From Planctomycetota bacterium (lineage in GTDB: Bacteria > Planctomycetota > UBA1135 > GCA-002686595), in contig DUBE01000038.1 in assembly GCA_012960475.1 (NCBI GenBank), positions 27,958 to 91,957 of the forward strand: 64,000 nt of DNA. The letters are read 5' to 3'. Made by a program: the position numbers and the translations under genes. Each line of letters starts with the position of its first letter. The first letter of the stretch is position 1. A model generated the notes under the pieces. The model was not told where the DNA came from. It saw nothing but the letters and a program-made list of their open reading frames with translations, and searched no databases. This document shows, one piece after another, positions 56,599 through 64,000 of this stretch.

Positions 56599-57672
56599 AT
56601 GTCGCCCACCCCCTGCCCCATCTGCGCCTACCCGAAGGCCCCCGGCACCTGCCCCCATTGCTTTGACCGATGGAACGGACCCAGTGCCCAGCGCTCTCCC
56701 GTCCGAGGCATGGCGGGTCTGATTGAAGGCGCCCGCGCCCCCCTGGTCGGAGCCTCCTTGTTGTTGCGAGGCCCAAAACTCAAGCGTGTGCTGGTGCCCC
56801 CGGTTCTGGCCGTCACCCTTGGAGCAGCCTGGTTGCATGGAGCCTGGATCAGCCCCTCCATCGAGGCTTTCTTCACCCTCTCCAGTGACCCGGGTCCGGA
56901 TCCCTCCTGGTGGCAGAGTTCTCTCGCCTGGCTGGCGGATTCCTGGCTGCTGCAAACACTCAGTGGACTTTCCTCCCTCATCGCGCTTGCCCTGACGATC
57001 TGGCTGAGTTTCACCCTTTTGTTCGAAGTCATTGCAGGGCCGTTCCTGGACGAAATCCACTCGCGCCTGGAGACGCAATGGTTCGGCCGGGACCCTCGCA
57101 GCCACAGCGCACGGCCAGATGTACTGGGTTCAGAAGCCGCCACCCGCTGCTCCCTGCAATGGCTGCTGCCCGGCGGGCTGCTGGGAGCAGCCATCGCCTG
57201 GTTCTCCCCCCTCCTGCCCTGGTTGCTGGCCCCCGTTGGATTGCTGATTCCCCTGCTGTGGGTCACGCGCCAGGACCCCAGCTACTTGACCTGGCTGCGC
57301 TGGGCCGCGGGGCATGAACTCAGATTGCTCATGACCAGCGCCAAGATCGCTTTGATCTCGATCCTGGTACTGCTGATCTTCATCTGGCTGCCCTTTGTGC
57401 CCCTGGTGGGCACCTACCTGTGGATTTCCCTCTCGGGTTTCGTGCTGGCCATGGGCCTCTGTGATCTGGCCTTCTCCCGGCGAGACTGGCCGGGACGATC
57501 GCGCATGAGGTTCATGATGGCCCAGGCGCCCGCGTTCGGAGCTTTCGGACTGGTGGGCGGTTTTCTAGTGGGCATCCCCATCCTTGGACCGATTCTCGCG
57601 GTGCCGGCCCTCAGCATCGGAAGCCTGTGGCTGATCTGTCGTCTGGACACCGGGCAACGGGCTGCTTCCTGA
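56599..57672 (+). CDS. EI24/CysZ-like membrane protein with N-terminal zinc ribbon
   Basis: 357 residues from the ATG at 56599. A CPICAYPKAPGTCPHC ribbon (about 6-21) precedes an EI24-type domain: GARAPLVGASLLLRGPKLKR, several membrane helices, FEVIAGPFLDEI and the late helix pair IPILGPILAVPAL. EI24 proteins include CysZ, a sulfate permease accessory, but most bacterial members are uncharacterised. The zinc ribbon addition is unusual. It is 27 bases upstream of metG. Confidence 0.75.
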   Translation: MSPTPCPICAYPKAPGTCPHCFDRWNGPSAQRSPVRGMAGLIEGARAPLVGASLLLRGPKLKRVLVPPVLAVTLGAAWLHGAWISPSIEAFFTLSSDPGPDPSWWQSSLAWLADSWLLQTLSGLSSLIALALTIWLSFTLLFEVIAGPFLDEIHSRLETQWFGRDPRSHSARPDVLGSEAATRCSLQWLLPGGLLGAAIAWFSPLLPWLLAPVGLLIPLLWVTRQDPSYLTWLRWAAGHELRLLMTSAKIALISILVLLIFIWLPFVPLVGTYLWISLSGFVLAMGLCDLAFSRRDWPGRSRMRFMMAQAPAFGAFGLVGGFLVGIPILGPILAVPALSIGSLWLICRLDTGQRAAS

Positions 57673-57699
57673 CCCCGCTCTACGTATCATTCATCCCCT

Positions 57700-59385
57700 A
57701 TGACACGTCATCTCGTCACCAGCGCCCTGCCCTATGCCAATGGCTCCATCCATCTAGGGCATGTGGCTGGGGCCTACCTGCCCGCTGATCTGTATGTGCG
57801 CGGCCTGCGCCAGATGGGCGAAGAGGTCCTGTTTGTCTGCGGCACCGACGAACATGGGGTCGCCATCACAATTGGCGCGGAAAAAGCGGGGCAAAGCTAC
57901 GACGAGTATGTGGCCCACTGGCGCGAAGGCATCAAACGCACATTCGACAGCTTGGGCATCGAATTCGACACATGGTCAGGCACCAGCATCTGTCCAGATC
58001 ACGAAGAGATGACGCAAGAGTTCTTTCGCCAGCTGGATGACCAGGGCTATTTGATCCGCCGTGAGATCGAACAGCTGTACTGCACCAAGGACGAAATGTA
58101 TCTGGCGGACCGCTATGTGGAGGGCACCTGCTACAGCTGCGGCGCGGAGAACGCCCGTGGGGATGAATGTCCCGCCTGTGGAACCTGGATCGAGACCCTG
58201 CGCCTGAAAGAGCCTCGCTGCAAGCTCTGCGGCGGAGCTCCGGAACGACGCAACACAAGTCACTGGTTCCTGGACCTGCCCTCCCTCAGAGATGCAAAAA
58301 TCGCGGATTGGATCAAGAGTCGTGAATGGAAGTCCAATGTCTCGGCCTTTATCAAGGGCTTGCTGAAGGACACACCCGAACGGGCCATCACCCGGGACAT
58401 GACCTGGGGTGTACCGGTGCCTGCGGACCGCAGCGAAGGAACCAGTGGAAAGGTGCTCTATGTGTGGTTTGACGCTCCGATCGGCTACATCAGCTTCACC
58501 AAGGAATGGGCTCGCAAGCAGGGACGCGAAGAGGACTGGAAGCTCTGGTGGCAGAACGAGGACACGCACCTGGTCCACTTCATCGGCAAGGACAACATCC
58601 CCTTCCACTGCCTGGTCTTTCCCTCCATGTTGTGGGGTACGGGCCAGGACTACATCCTGCCCCACGCTGTTCCCGCCAACGAGTTCTACCAACTGGCGGG
58701 CGGCAAGTTCAGCACCTCAGACGGGCACACCTTTGACCTGGAGGCGTACCTTGCGGACACGGACGCCGAAGTTGTGCGCTGCTATGTGACCTCCACACTG
58801 CCTGAGACGGCCGATGCGGAGTTCAACGCCAATGACCTGGTGACCTTCAACAATGCTCAGCTCGCAAGCAACCTGGGCAATCTAGGCTCTCGCGTGCTCA
58901 AGTTCATCGCCAAGAACTTCGACGGACGGATTCCTGAATTGGATCCAGCCCACACAGCGGACCTGGAGAGCCTCCTGTTCGAGTGCTGTGCAGATTGCGA
59001 AGACCCGGGCGTGGACATCAAGGCCTTCCGCTTCCGCCGCGCCTTGGAAGATGTGCTGGCCCTGGCCACCGCCGCCAATGTATTCATGCAGCGCTGCGAG
59101 CCGTGGAAGACCAACAAAACCGACGCGGCTTTGGCGGGCAGCCAACTCAACATCCTCTGCGAGTGGCTCTCACTCCTGGCCGCCTGGCTGGCGCCCTTCG
59201 CCCCGCACAAGGCCCAGGAGTTGTGGCTGCAACTTGGAGGCGAGGGTCAGGTCAAGGACGCGGGCTGGCCCAAAGTTCCGGGACCCGACAATCCCGACTG
59301 GCGCACGGGGATCGGGGGCAGACAACTGGGCGAACCCGGAACCCTCTTCCCGCGCATGGACGCGCTGGTACCAGCGGAGAAGTGA
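57700..59385 (+). CDS. metG: Methionyl-tRNA synthetase
   Basis: 561 residues. The HIGH box is HLGH in SALPYANGSIHLGHVAG. The zinc-knuckle region has paired Cys motifs (CYSC, CPAC, CKLC) around 141-172. The usual KMSKS loop appears as GGKFSTSDGHTFDLE. No C-terminal EMAP/tRNA-binding domain is attached, which is one of the normal forms. It charges tRNA-Met. Confidence 0.95.
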   Translation: MTRHLVTSALPYANGSIHLGHVAGAYLPADLYVRGLRQMGEEVLFVCGTDEHGVAITIGAEKAGQSYDEYVAHWREGIKRTFDSLGIEFDTWSGTSICPDHEEMTQEFFRQLDDQGYLIRREIEQLYCTKDEMYLADRYVEGTCYSCGAENARGDECPACGTWIETLRLKEPRCKLCGGAPERRNTSHWFLDLPSLRDAKIADWIKSREWKSNVSAFIKGLLKDTPERAITRDMTWGVPVPADRSEGTSGKVLYVWFDAPIGYISFTKEWARKQGREEDWKLWWQNEDTHLVHFIGKDNIPFHCLVFPSMLWGTGQDYILPHAVPANEFYQLAGGKFSTSDGHTFDLEAYLADTDAEVVRCYVTSTLPETADAEFNANDLVTFNNAQLASNLGNLGSRVLKFIAKNFDGRIPELDPAHTADLESLLFECCADCEDPGVDIKAFRFRRALEDVLALATAANVFMQRCEPWKTNKTDAALAGSQLNILCEWLSLLAAWLAPFAPHKAQELWLQLGGEGQVKDAGWPKVPGPDNPDWRTGIGGRQLGEPGTLFPRMDALVPAEK

Positions 59386-59493
59386 TCCCCCTGCGTGCTG
59401 CCTGCAAGCCGAGCGAGCTCGGCGGTCCAAAAAAAGAACCAGGGCCAACCCCAGCAGAACTGGCGTTGACCCCGGTGTGATTAGTGAGGACGT

Positions 59494-59763
59494 TTAGACG
59501 GAGGCCTTCAGTGCCTTGCCGCCGCGAAACCCAACCTTGCGACCTGCCGCGATGGGCATAGGATCACCGGTCATGGGGTTGCGGCCAACGCGCGCTGGTC
59601 GGTCACGGACCTCGAAAGTTCCAAAGCCAGTCAGCGTGACGGTTCCATCTTCCCTAAGACCATCCGTTATGCCTTCGAGGACGGTGTCCACGAGGCGTGA
59701 CGCCTGCAGCCGAGAAACACAGAGTTCCTTGGCTATGACCTCAACGAGATTGCCTTTGTTCAC
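59494..59763 (-). CDS. HU-type histone-like DNA-binding protein
   Basis: 89 residues with a GTG start. The HU/IHF fold is clear: NLVEVIAKEL, VTLTGFGTFEVRDRPARVGR, NPMTGDPMPIAAGRKVGFRG. It bends and compacts DNA as a dimer. It follows the Lys-rich gene by 21 bases on the same strand, so both nucleoid proteins probably share a transcript. The HU-versus-IHF choice is not made here. Confidence 0.92.
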   Translation of the reverse strand: MNKGNLVEVIAKELCVSRLQASRLVDTVLEGITDGLREDGTVTLTGFGTFEVRDRPARVGRNPMTGDPMPIAAGRKVGFRGGKALKASV

Positions 59764-59784
59764 GGGATGGTCCTTGAACCAGGC

Positions 59785-60117
59785 TTAGCGGCGCTTCTTC
59801 TTGGTTGCCTTACGCTTGGCCTTCTTCTTGGTTGCCTTGCGCTTAGCTTTCTTCTTGGTTGCCTTACGCTTGGCCTTCTTCTTGGTTGCCTTGCGCTTAG
59901 CTTTCTTCTTGGGTGCCTTGCGCTTGGCCTTCTTCTTGGTTGCCTTGCGCTTGGCCTTCTTCTTGGTTGCCTTACGCTTGGCCTTCTTCTTGGTTGCCTT
60001 GCGTTTAGCTTTCTTCTTGGTTGCACGCTTCTTGCGTGCGGGGGCCTTTCTGGCCTTACGTTTAGTGGCCTTCTTTCGAGTGGCCTTTTTCTTGGCAGCT
60101 TTTTTCTTTCTAGCCAT
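59785..60117 (-). CDS. Lys-rich histone-H1-like repeat protein
   Basis: 110 residues, almost only Lys, Ala, Arg and Thr. A short N-terminal segment (MARKKKAAKKKATRKKATKR) leads into about eight tandem copies of the nonapeptide KAKRKATKK; one copy has Pro in place of Thr. The composition matches histone-H1-like bacterial proteins that condense DNA through charge. It precedes the HU gene. Confidence 0.85.
   Translation of the reverse strand: MARKKKAAKKKATRKKATKRKARKAPARKKRATKKKAKRKATKKKAKRKATKKKAKRKATKKKAKRKAPKKKAKRKATKKKAKRKATKKKAKRKATKKKAKRKATKKKRR
59793..60024. repeat. 27-bp tandem repeat array inside the Lys-rich gene
   Basis: About eight and a half copies of a 27-base unit (plus strand CTTCTTCTTGGTTGCCTTRC GCTTGGC) with small synonymous differences; one or two units carry TTAGCTT in place of TTGGCCT. 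The unit length keeps the frame, so copy number can change without breaking the gene. Confidence 0.9.
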
Positions 60118-60583
60118 GAGAGATCTCCTTGGACGTGTCGTCCGGGGGGTGTTGCCCTAAATGGGCGGAGGCACGAAGCCACAACATCAAGGACGAGCAT
60201 CGTCCCAAGGCGCTGTAATCGGGACGATGGAATGGAAAGAAATGTGGGTTTTTCAAATCAAATAGACGCAAGAGCAGGCCCGGACTTATCCAATGCAATT
60301 CGCCAGGAGACCTCAAACAGTCATCATCCTGACCTCAGAACCTCGCCTAACCTATTGTCTGCAATAGACTTAGACACGCAAAGCCCGGCACCCCAGGCCC
60401 CCTTGTGACCATCGAGAGTGCACCTGCAGGGCTCCTGAACTGGGCCAAAAGTCTGGCACGATAAATTTGCAGCTTCCCAGCAGATTCAAGCGCCCCGCTT
60501 GTGGAAAAGCTACCCGCTAGTGGATAACTCGTTCACAAGAGCTCCCATCCTGAGTCCCCTTGCAAGAACAGGCACGACGCGGA
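60118..60583. other. 466-base intergenic region with DnaA-box-like motifs
   Basis: No credible gene. It must hold the promoter of the Lys-rich/HU operon on the minus strand. TGTGGAAAA (60500-60508), the complement of TTTTCCACA, fits the DnaA-box consensus TTWTNCACA. AGTGGATAA (60519-60527) has one mismatch and lies 19 bases on in the same orientation. TTATCCAAT near 60285 is a weaker match. A replication role is not supported by neighbouring genes; a DnaA-regulated site is possible. Confidence 0.3.
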
Positions 60584-61087
60584 TCAGAACAGGTCATCGA
60601 GCGCTTTGGAGGCTTGCTCGGAATAGTCCTGGGCCAGGCCAGCGTCACAATGGTCCGCTGCCGGACCGAGTTGCTCAAGCACTCGCTTGAGGTTCTCAGC
60701 AGTTTCCTTGGCATAGAAACGCACCAGGCCCAAGTTTGTCTTTGAATCCCAGACCACCGCCAGGAGAGTTCGCAAGCCAACCGCCGACAACTGAATGCCC
60801 TGCTCCTGACCTTGGTGGGCGAGGGAATGGAAGCCCTCTTCCCCCAGCAACTGCGCAACCTGCTGGGTAGCGGCAAAAGAGCCGGCAACCAGGGCCGCCA
60901 AGGACTCAAGGCTCTCACTGGGCGCCTCTCCCCGACGAGTGATCATGTGCCCTTCAGTATCGATCAGCAAGGCACTCCGCGCTCCGGACAGTTCCAAGAA
61001 GCCGTCGAGCTCCCGATCAAGGCGTTGCACATCGTCTGCGTAGAAGATCATGCGATCTGCGCGCAGGCGTTCGTTGGGTGTCTGCAT
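60584..61087 (-). CDS. Roadblock/LC7-domain protein
   Basis: 167 residues from the ATG at 61087. The roadblock core is visible in LDGFLELSGARSALLIDTEG, HMITRRGEAPSESLESLAAL and QLSAVGLRTLLAVVWDSKTN. In MglA systems roadblock proteins such as MglB act as GTPase-activating partners (known for Myxococcus and Thermus). It lies 11 bases downstream of the MglA-like gene and is the last of four adjoining genes on the minus strand. Confidence 0.82.
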   Translation of the reverse strand: MQTPNERLRADRMIFYADDVQRLDRELDGFLELSGARSALLIDTEGHMITRRGEAPSESLESLAALVAGSFAATQQVAQLLGEEGFHSLAHQGQEQGIQLSAVGLRTLLAVVWDSKTNLGLVRFYAKETAENLKRVLEQLGPAADHCDAGLAQDYSEQASKALDDLF

Positions 61088-61098
61088 GGTCGATCTCC

Positions 61099-62586
61099 TT
61101 ACACGGCCTGAAAGAGAATTCCGCCGAGAACCATTCCGGCGCCCAGGGCAGCAGCGATGCAAGCCACCGCGAGCACCACTGTCTTCTTGCTGGAACGCTG
61201 CACGGGAGTGGCCGCCACCTGGGCGCGAGGCCGAATGCGAGTCGGAGGGTTCATGTTCGCCACACGCCGAGGCGTAGGGGCAGGAGTCGGCTGATCAGCA
61301 GGGACCTGCATCATGGCCGAACGCTTCGAGACCAGCGCGGACTGCACCGGAGGATCCAGGGGCTCGAACTCAAGGGCCAGACTGCTGGTGGACTGCTGCT
61401 CTTGGACCTTAACCGCAGGGACCTGGGGCACGGCATCCGTCTCAAGGGACGAGACCATGCGCAGGGTCGAGGAAGGCGAATCGGATTGCTGCCCCCCTTC
61501 CTGGTCTACCTGGGCCTTTGCCACCGGGTTGTTGTTCACGGGTGCTTGAAACTCCTCCGACTTGGGTGCGGCGGCGAGTGGCATGCTGGGAGGCGTCATG
61601 CTCGGGCCGGATGCGGGGACGCCGGGCCCAGTGTCCGAAACGCAATTGCCAGAGTGCTCGGCCGCAATCCGGGAGCCGCTGCCTGGAGGGGCGGGACCAT
61701 CGGAAACCAGACGCAGTGGAATCGGCACGGGAACGTCAGCGCTGGATTGGCTCGACGGGACCGGTAGACTCGCTGGACTGGAAGGAGTCGGCGGGTAGGG
61801 TGGGCTGAAACTGGTTGGACTAGAAGCCGGAGGAGCCATGGCAGGCTCCTTGGGTGCCCCGGACTCGACGGCATCGGGCTCAACGGCAGGAGACTCATCA
61901 ACGGCAGGATCAACAACCGCCTTCGGAACAGGTGCAGCGAGCCGAACCGGGCCTGACCCTTTGGGCTTGCTCTTGATCGGCTCCGTGCCGCTATTCGCAC
62001 CGCTGGCCTTGTGCACCGTGTCAAGCACCAGGGCTGCGAGGCTCTTGAGGGTCGGGAAGACTCCTTGGCCGGAACTCGCGACCCCTTCAATGGTGGGCAC
62101 TCCTCCCGGATTCAAGGTTGCGTCGAGTTCTTCCACGGTCAGCGCATCCGGCAGGTCACGCTTGTTGTACTGAATGACCAAGGGCATCTCGGCCAGGTCC
62201 TTGCCGTAATCCGCCAGGTTCTCAGCCAGATTGCGCATGGACTCTTGATTCTCCTCCACCATCGAAGCGGAAGAGTCAGCCACAAAAATCACACCGTCGA
62301 CTCCTTGCAAGACAAGTTTCCGCGTGCTGTTGTAGTAGACCTGACCAGGCACCGTATAGATCTGGAATTGGGTGCGCATTCCCGCCACCGTTCCCAGGTC
62401 CAAGGGCATGAAATCAAAGAACAGGGTGCGGTCTCCATCAGTGGAGATACTGGTCAATTCGCCCCGACTCTGATCCGGTGCGCGTTGATGAATGACCTCC
62501 AAATTGGTCGTCTTGCCAGACATACCGGGGCCGTAGTAGACGATCTTGACGGTCACGCTTTTTTGGGCAAAATTGATTTGAACCAT
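61099..62586 (-). CDS. MglA-type small GTPase fused to Pro-rich linker and C-terminal membrane helix
   Basis: 495 residues from the ATG at 62586. Residues 1-195 are a full MglA-like GTPase: P-loop GPGMSGKTTN, DRTLFFDFMPLDLG (switch region), TVPGQVYYN and NKRDL for guanine recognition. Ordinary MglA ends there. A Pro/Ser-rich linker of about 270 residues follows, and the last 25 residues (KTVVLAVACIAAALGAGMVL and onward) form a membrane helix, so the switch may be tethered. The preceding gene ends just upstream and the next roadblock gene follows by 11 bases. Confidence 0.85.
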   Translation of the reverse strand: MVQINFAQKSVTVKIVYYGPGMSGKTTNLEVIHQRAPDQSRGELTSISTDGDRTLFFDFMPLDLGTVAGMRTQFQIYTVPGQVYYNSTRKLVLQGVDGVIFVADSSASMVEENQESMRNLAENLADYGKDLAEMPLVIQYNKRDLPDALTVEELDATLNPGGVPTIEGVASSGQGVFPTLKSLAALVLDTVHKASGANSGTEPIKSKPKGSGPVRLAAPVPKAVVDPAVDESPAVEPDAVESGAPKEPAMAPPASSPTSFSPPYPPTPSSPASLPVPSSQSSADVPVPIPLRLVSDGPAPPGSGSRIAAEHSGNCVSDTGPGVPASGPSMTPPSMPLAAAPKSEEFQAPVNNNPVAKAQVDQEGGQQSDSPSSTLRMVSSLETDAVPQVPAVKVQEQQSTSSLALEFEPLDPPVQSALVSKRSAMMQVPADQPTPAPTPRRVANMNPPTRIRPRAQVAATPVQRSSKKTVVLAVACIAAALGAGMVLGGILFQAV

Positions 62587-62587
62587 A

Positions 62588-63124
62588 TCAGCCTTTTTCT
62601 TTCTTGTGGTAGGTGCCCGTAAGACCAGTGATCGGCCGGGCGGAGTTGTGTTCTTGTGAGTTCTGTTCGGTGGGTACTTCGCTGGGGAGCGCGCCGGCGG
62701 GCTCAGCGCTGGGCTCTGAAGAAACATCCAGCTCGGCAACGGGGATGGAATGGCCTTGCCCCAATCCGCGCAAGAGCCGTGCGATGCGACCAAGCGCTGC
62801 CTCCATGGGGACCCGCAGGTCTTCGGGCAAGGCCCCCGGCTCAAGCCAAACTGCCAGACAGGCCTGGGGCCCACGGCAGACCACCAATGTGGCCTGGCTG
62901 CCCCTCACTACCAGTCTTCGCGGAGCATCCCAGGACAAGCGTCCGAATGATCCTTCAAGATCGCGCACCCAGCCCAGTACCAGGGCACAGGCCGCCTCTT
63001 GCTGCAGGTAGTCATGCCTCGCGGCGCTGCCCACCAAGGAGTGCACCAAGAGACCATCGCGCCCAATCACCAAAGCCTGACGCAGCCCCGGCACCTGAGC
63101 CAGTGGGTTCAGTACATGTTTCAT
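62588..63124 (-). CDS. Roadblock/LC7-domain protein
   Basis: 178 residues. The N-terminal 120 form a roadblock fold (VPGLRQALVIGRDGLLVHSL, YLQQEAACALVLGWVRDLEG, LVVRGSQATLVVCRG); the C-terminal 55 are acidic and disordered in character. It lacks the exact MglB pattern, so it is called only by domain. The ATG overlaps the stop of the upstream TPR gene by 4 bases, and its stop is one base before the MglA-like ATG. Confidence 0.75.
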   Translation of the reverse strand: MKHVLNPLAQVPGLRQALVIGRDGLLVHSLVGSAARHDYLQQEAACALVLGWVRDLEGSFGRLSWDAPRRLVVRGSQATLVVCRGPQACLAVWLEPGALPEDLRVPMEAALGRIARLLRGLGQGHSIPVAELDVSSEPSAEPAGALPSEVPTEQNSQEHNSARPITGLTGTYHKKEKG

Positions 63125-64000
63125 GACTTGCCTCCCAACTGTTGGGCAATATGAGTCAACTGGCTGGTCAGCTCATCTGTTGGTTCATGCTCGCACCAGA
63201 CGGTTGCCATCCCGAGCCTGCCTGCGCTCGTCAGCAAACTCCCATGAGTTCCTTCCACGCAAAGTGAGTCCAAGCGACCCAGTCCCACGCGAGCAGCAAG
63301 CTCCCGGGTCTTGTGGGCACTCTCTCGGAATGCGCGCGCAGTACGATCCGCCGCGGGTCCCGTCAGACCCTGGACCAGTGCGGTACCTCCCTGGTGATAG
63401 GTTGCGCAATGAACGCCTTCTTGGCGCGCAATGTTCTTCAGCAATCCGCGCACACTGCCTTTTCGTGCCGGCTGTGAATGTCCCGCGACTTGATCTTCGG
63501 ATGGATCCACATCCAAGACTCCTCTGCGGGTGCATTCCAGCAGGGCCTGAGCAAACTCAGGCGCGCTGGCACTCTGCTGCGTGGACTCACGGAAAGCCGC
63601 TTCCGACTCAGGCTGGCCTGGTCGCAGTTCGAGCAGTTTTGCCAAGAGAGTGCAACGCTCCGCGTGGGCACCAACCCGACCGCTCAAGGCAATCAAGGTC
63701 TCAAGAGGCCGTGGATCACGGGGCATGGCCTTGACTGCACGCTGGCCCAGCTCCCAGGCCAACTGACCGTCCTCGCGCACGCCGCCGCCAAAGAAAGCGC
63801 CCATTGCCGCGCAAGATTCAAGATGCAATGCCTCTCCGGAGCCCCCAGCATGACGCCACCGGCGGGCCGCGACCTGTGCGCGGGCAAAGCGCCCAGACTC
63901 CATGTGCACCTCGATCAACTCACTCCAAAGGGCCGGTCGAGGCGCCAGCAGCAGGTCCGCCTCAAGTTCACGCACACGACCGTCCAGGCGCAACCGTGCC
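63121..64000 (-). CDS. TPR plus roadblock-like protein (5' end outside window)
   Basis: At least 290 residues; the frame is open to the window edge and a TTG at 63993 is a poor start, so the gene probably extends beyond it. The N-terminal half contains TPR-like helical pairs (ALWSELIEVHMESGRFARAQ, RPLETLIALSGRVGAHAERC). The C-terminal 120 residues, with LKNIARQEGVHCATYHQGGT and LGRLDSLCVEGTHGSLLTSA, look like a roadblock fold. First visible gene of the GTPase operon; its stop overlaps the next ATG. Confidence 0.65.
   Translation of the reverse strand, partial: ARLRLDGRVRELEADLLLAPRPALWSELIEVHMESGRFARAQVAARRWRHAGGSGEALHLESCAAMGAFFGGGVREDGQLAWELGQRAVKAMPRDPRPLETLIALSGRVGAHAERCTLLAKLLELRPGQPESEAAFRESTQQSASAPEFAQALLECTRRGVLDVDPSEDQVAGHSQPARKGSVRGLLKNIARQEGVHCATYHQGGTALVQGLTGPAADRTARAFRESAHKTRELAARVGLGRLDSLCVEGTHGSLLTSAGRLGMATVWCEHEPTDELTSQLTHIAQQLGGKS

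Noticed and set aside
59793..60024. Regular 27-bp repeats looking like a CRISPR array
   Set aside because: Units are directly adjacent with no spacers and encode an in-frame nonapeptide repeat.
60456..60473. TGGCACG...TTTGC resembling a sigma54 promoter
   Set aside because: GG and GC are 12 bases apart rather than the required 10, so the geometry is wrong.

Overview
The window looks like chromosome of a Gram-negative, GC-rich bacterium, most likely a planctomycete-like lineage. That assignment is inference from gene content, without any database search. Supporting points are KdsB (lipopolysaccharide), many lipoproteins with lipobox signals, exported HEAT-repeat proteins, a sulfatase-fold hydrolase, a DUF1844 protein, a bacillithiol-type YtxJ, and a secreted M43 protease with a second C-terminal domain. 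Genes are dense, in short operons on both strands, and few stretches are empty.

Layout. 1-3868: rhomboid protease, exported VWA protein, alkaline-phosphatase-superfamily lipoprotein. 3869-5085: an unusual island with two diverged copies of a promoter plus structured-RNA unit, an Ala-rich ORF, a frameshifted remnant of the neighbouring sulfatase-like gene, and twin terminator hairpins. 5146-11335: DDAH and M1 aminopeptidase in one operon, an exported amidohydrolase, then a zinc-ribbon protein, YtxJ and a lipoprotein. 11277-20845: an exopolysaccharide locus of two divergent arms. One arm has a TPR/beta-barrel lipoprotein and a GH5 lipoprotein; the other has a BcsA-like synthase with two PilZ domains and a periplasmic TPR tail, plus a second GH5. 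20849-27150: aminotransferase, HEAT protein, DPP-IV, PilT. 27229-31407: Na+/solute symporter with a truncated VOC fragment behind it, and a MauE/thioredoxin-like redox pair. 31432-37235: methyltransferase, M28 peptidase, a stand-alone HisC-like small domain, homoserine kinase and an M43 metalloprotease. 37349-41926: operon of toroid protein, BtpA, MoaB and a degenerate PTS enzyme I, behind tRNA-Thr. 41979-48890: HEAT/pseudo-receiver protein, AnmK, NtrC-type regulator, RRM protein, an IS91-like transposase tail joined to a duplicated regulator 3' end, and a LysM protein. 49202-59385: GT-C membrane protein, lipoprotein, KdsB, PyrG, DUF1844, GCDH, EI24-type protein, MetG. 59494-60117: HU and a Lys-rich histone-H1-like repeat protein. 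60584-64000: an MglA-type GTPase with a membrane tail and three roadblock-type partners.

How parts fit together. The GT2/PilZ synthase, its TPR and barrel partners and the two GH5 enzymes can be read as one c-di-GMP-responsive polymer synthesis, export and trimming system. The MglA-like GTPase with roadblock proteins suggests a polarity or surface-motility switch; PilT is elsewhere in the window. Several exported peptidases (M1, S9, M28, M43, amidohydrolase) point to a protein-degrading heterotroph. The least explained material is the tandem RNA-like unit at 3869-5085.
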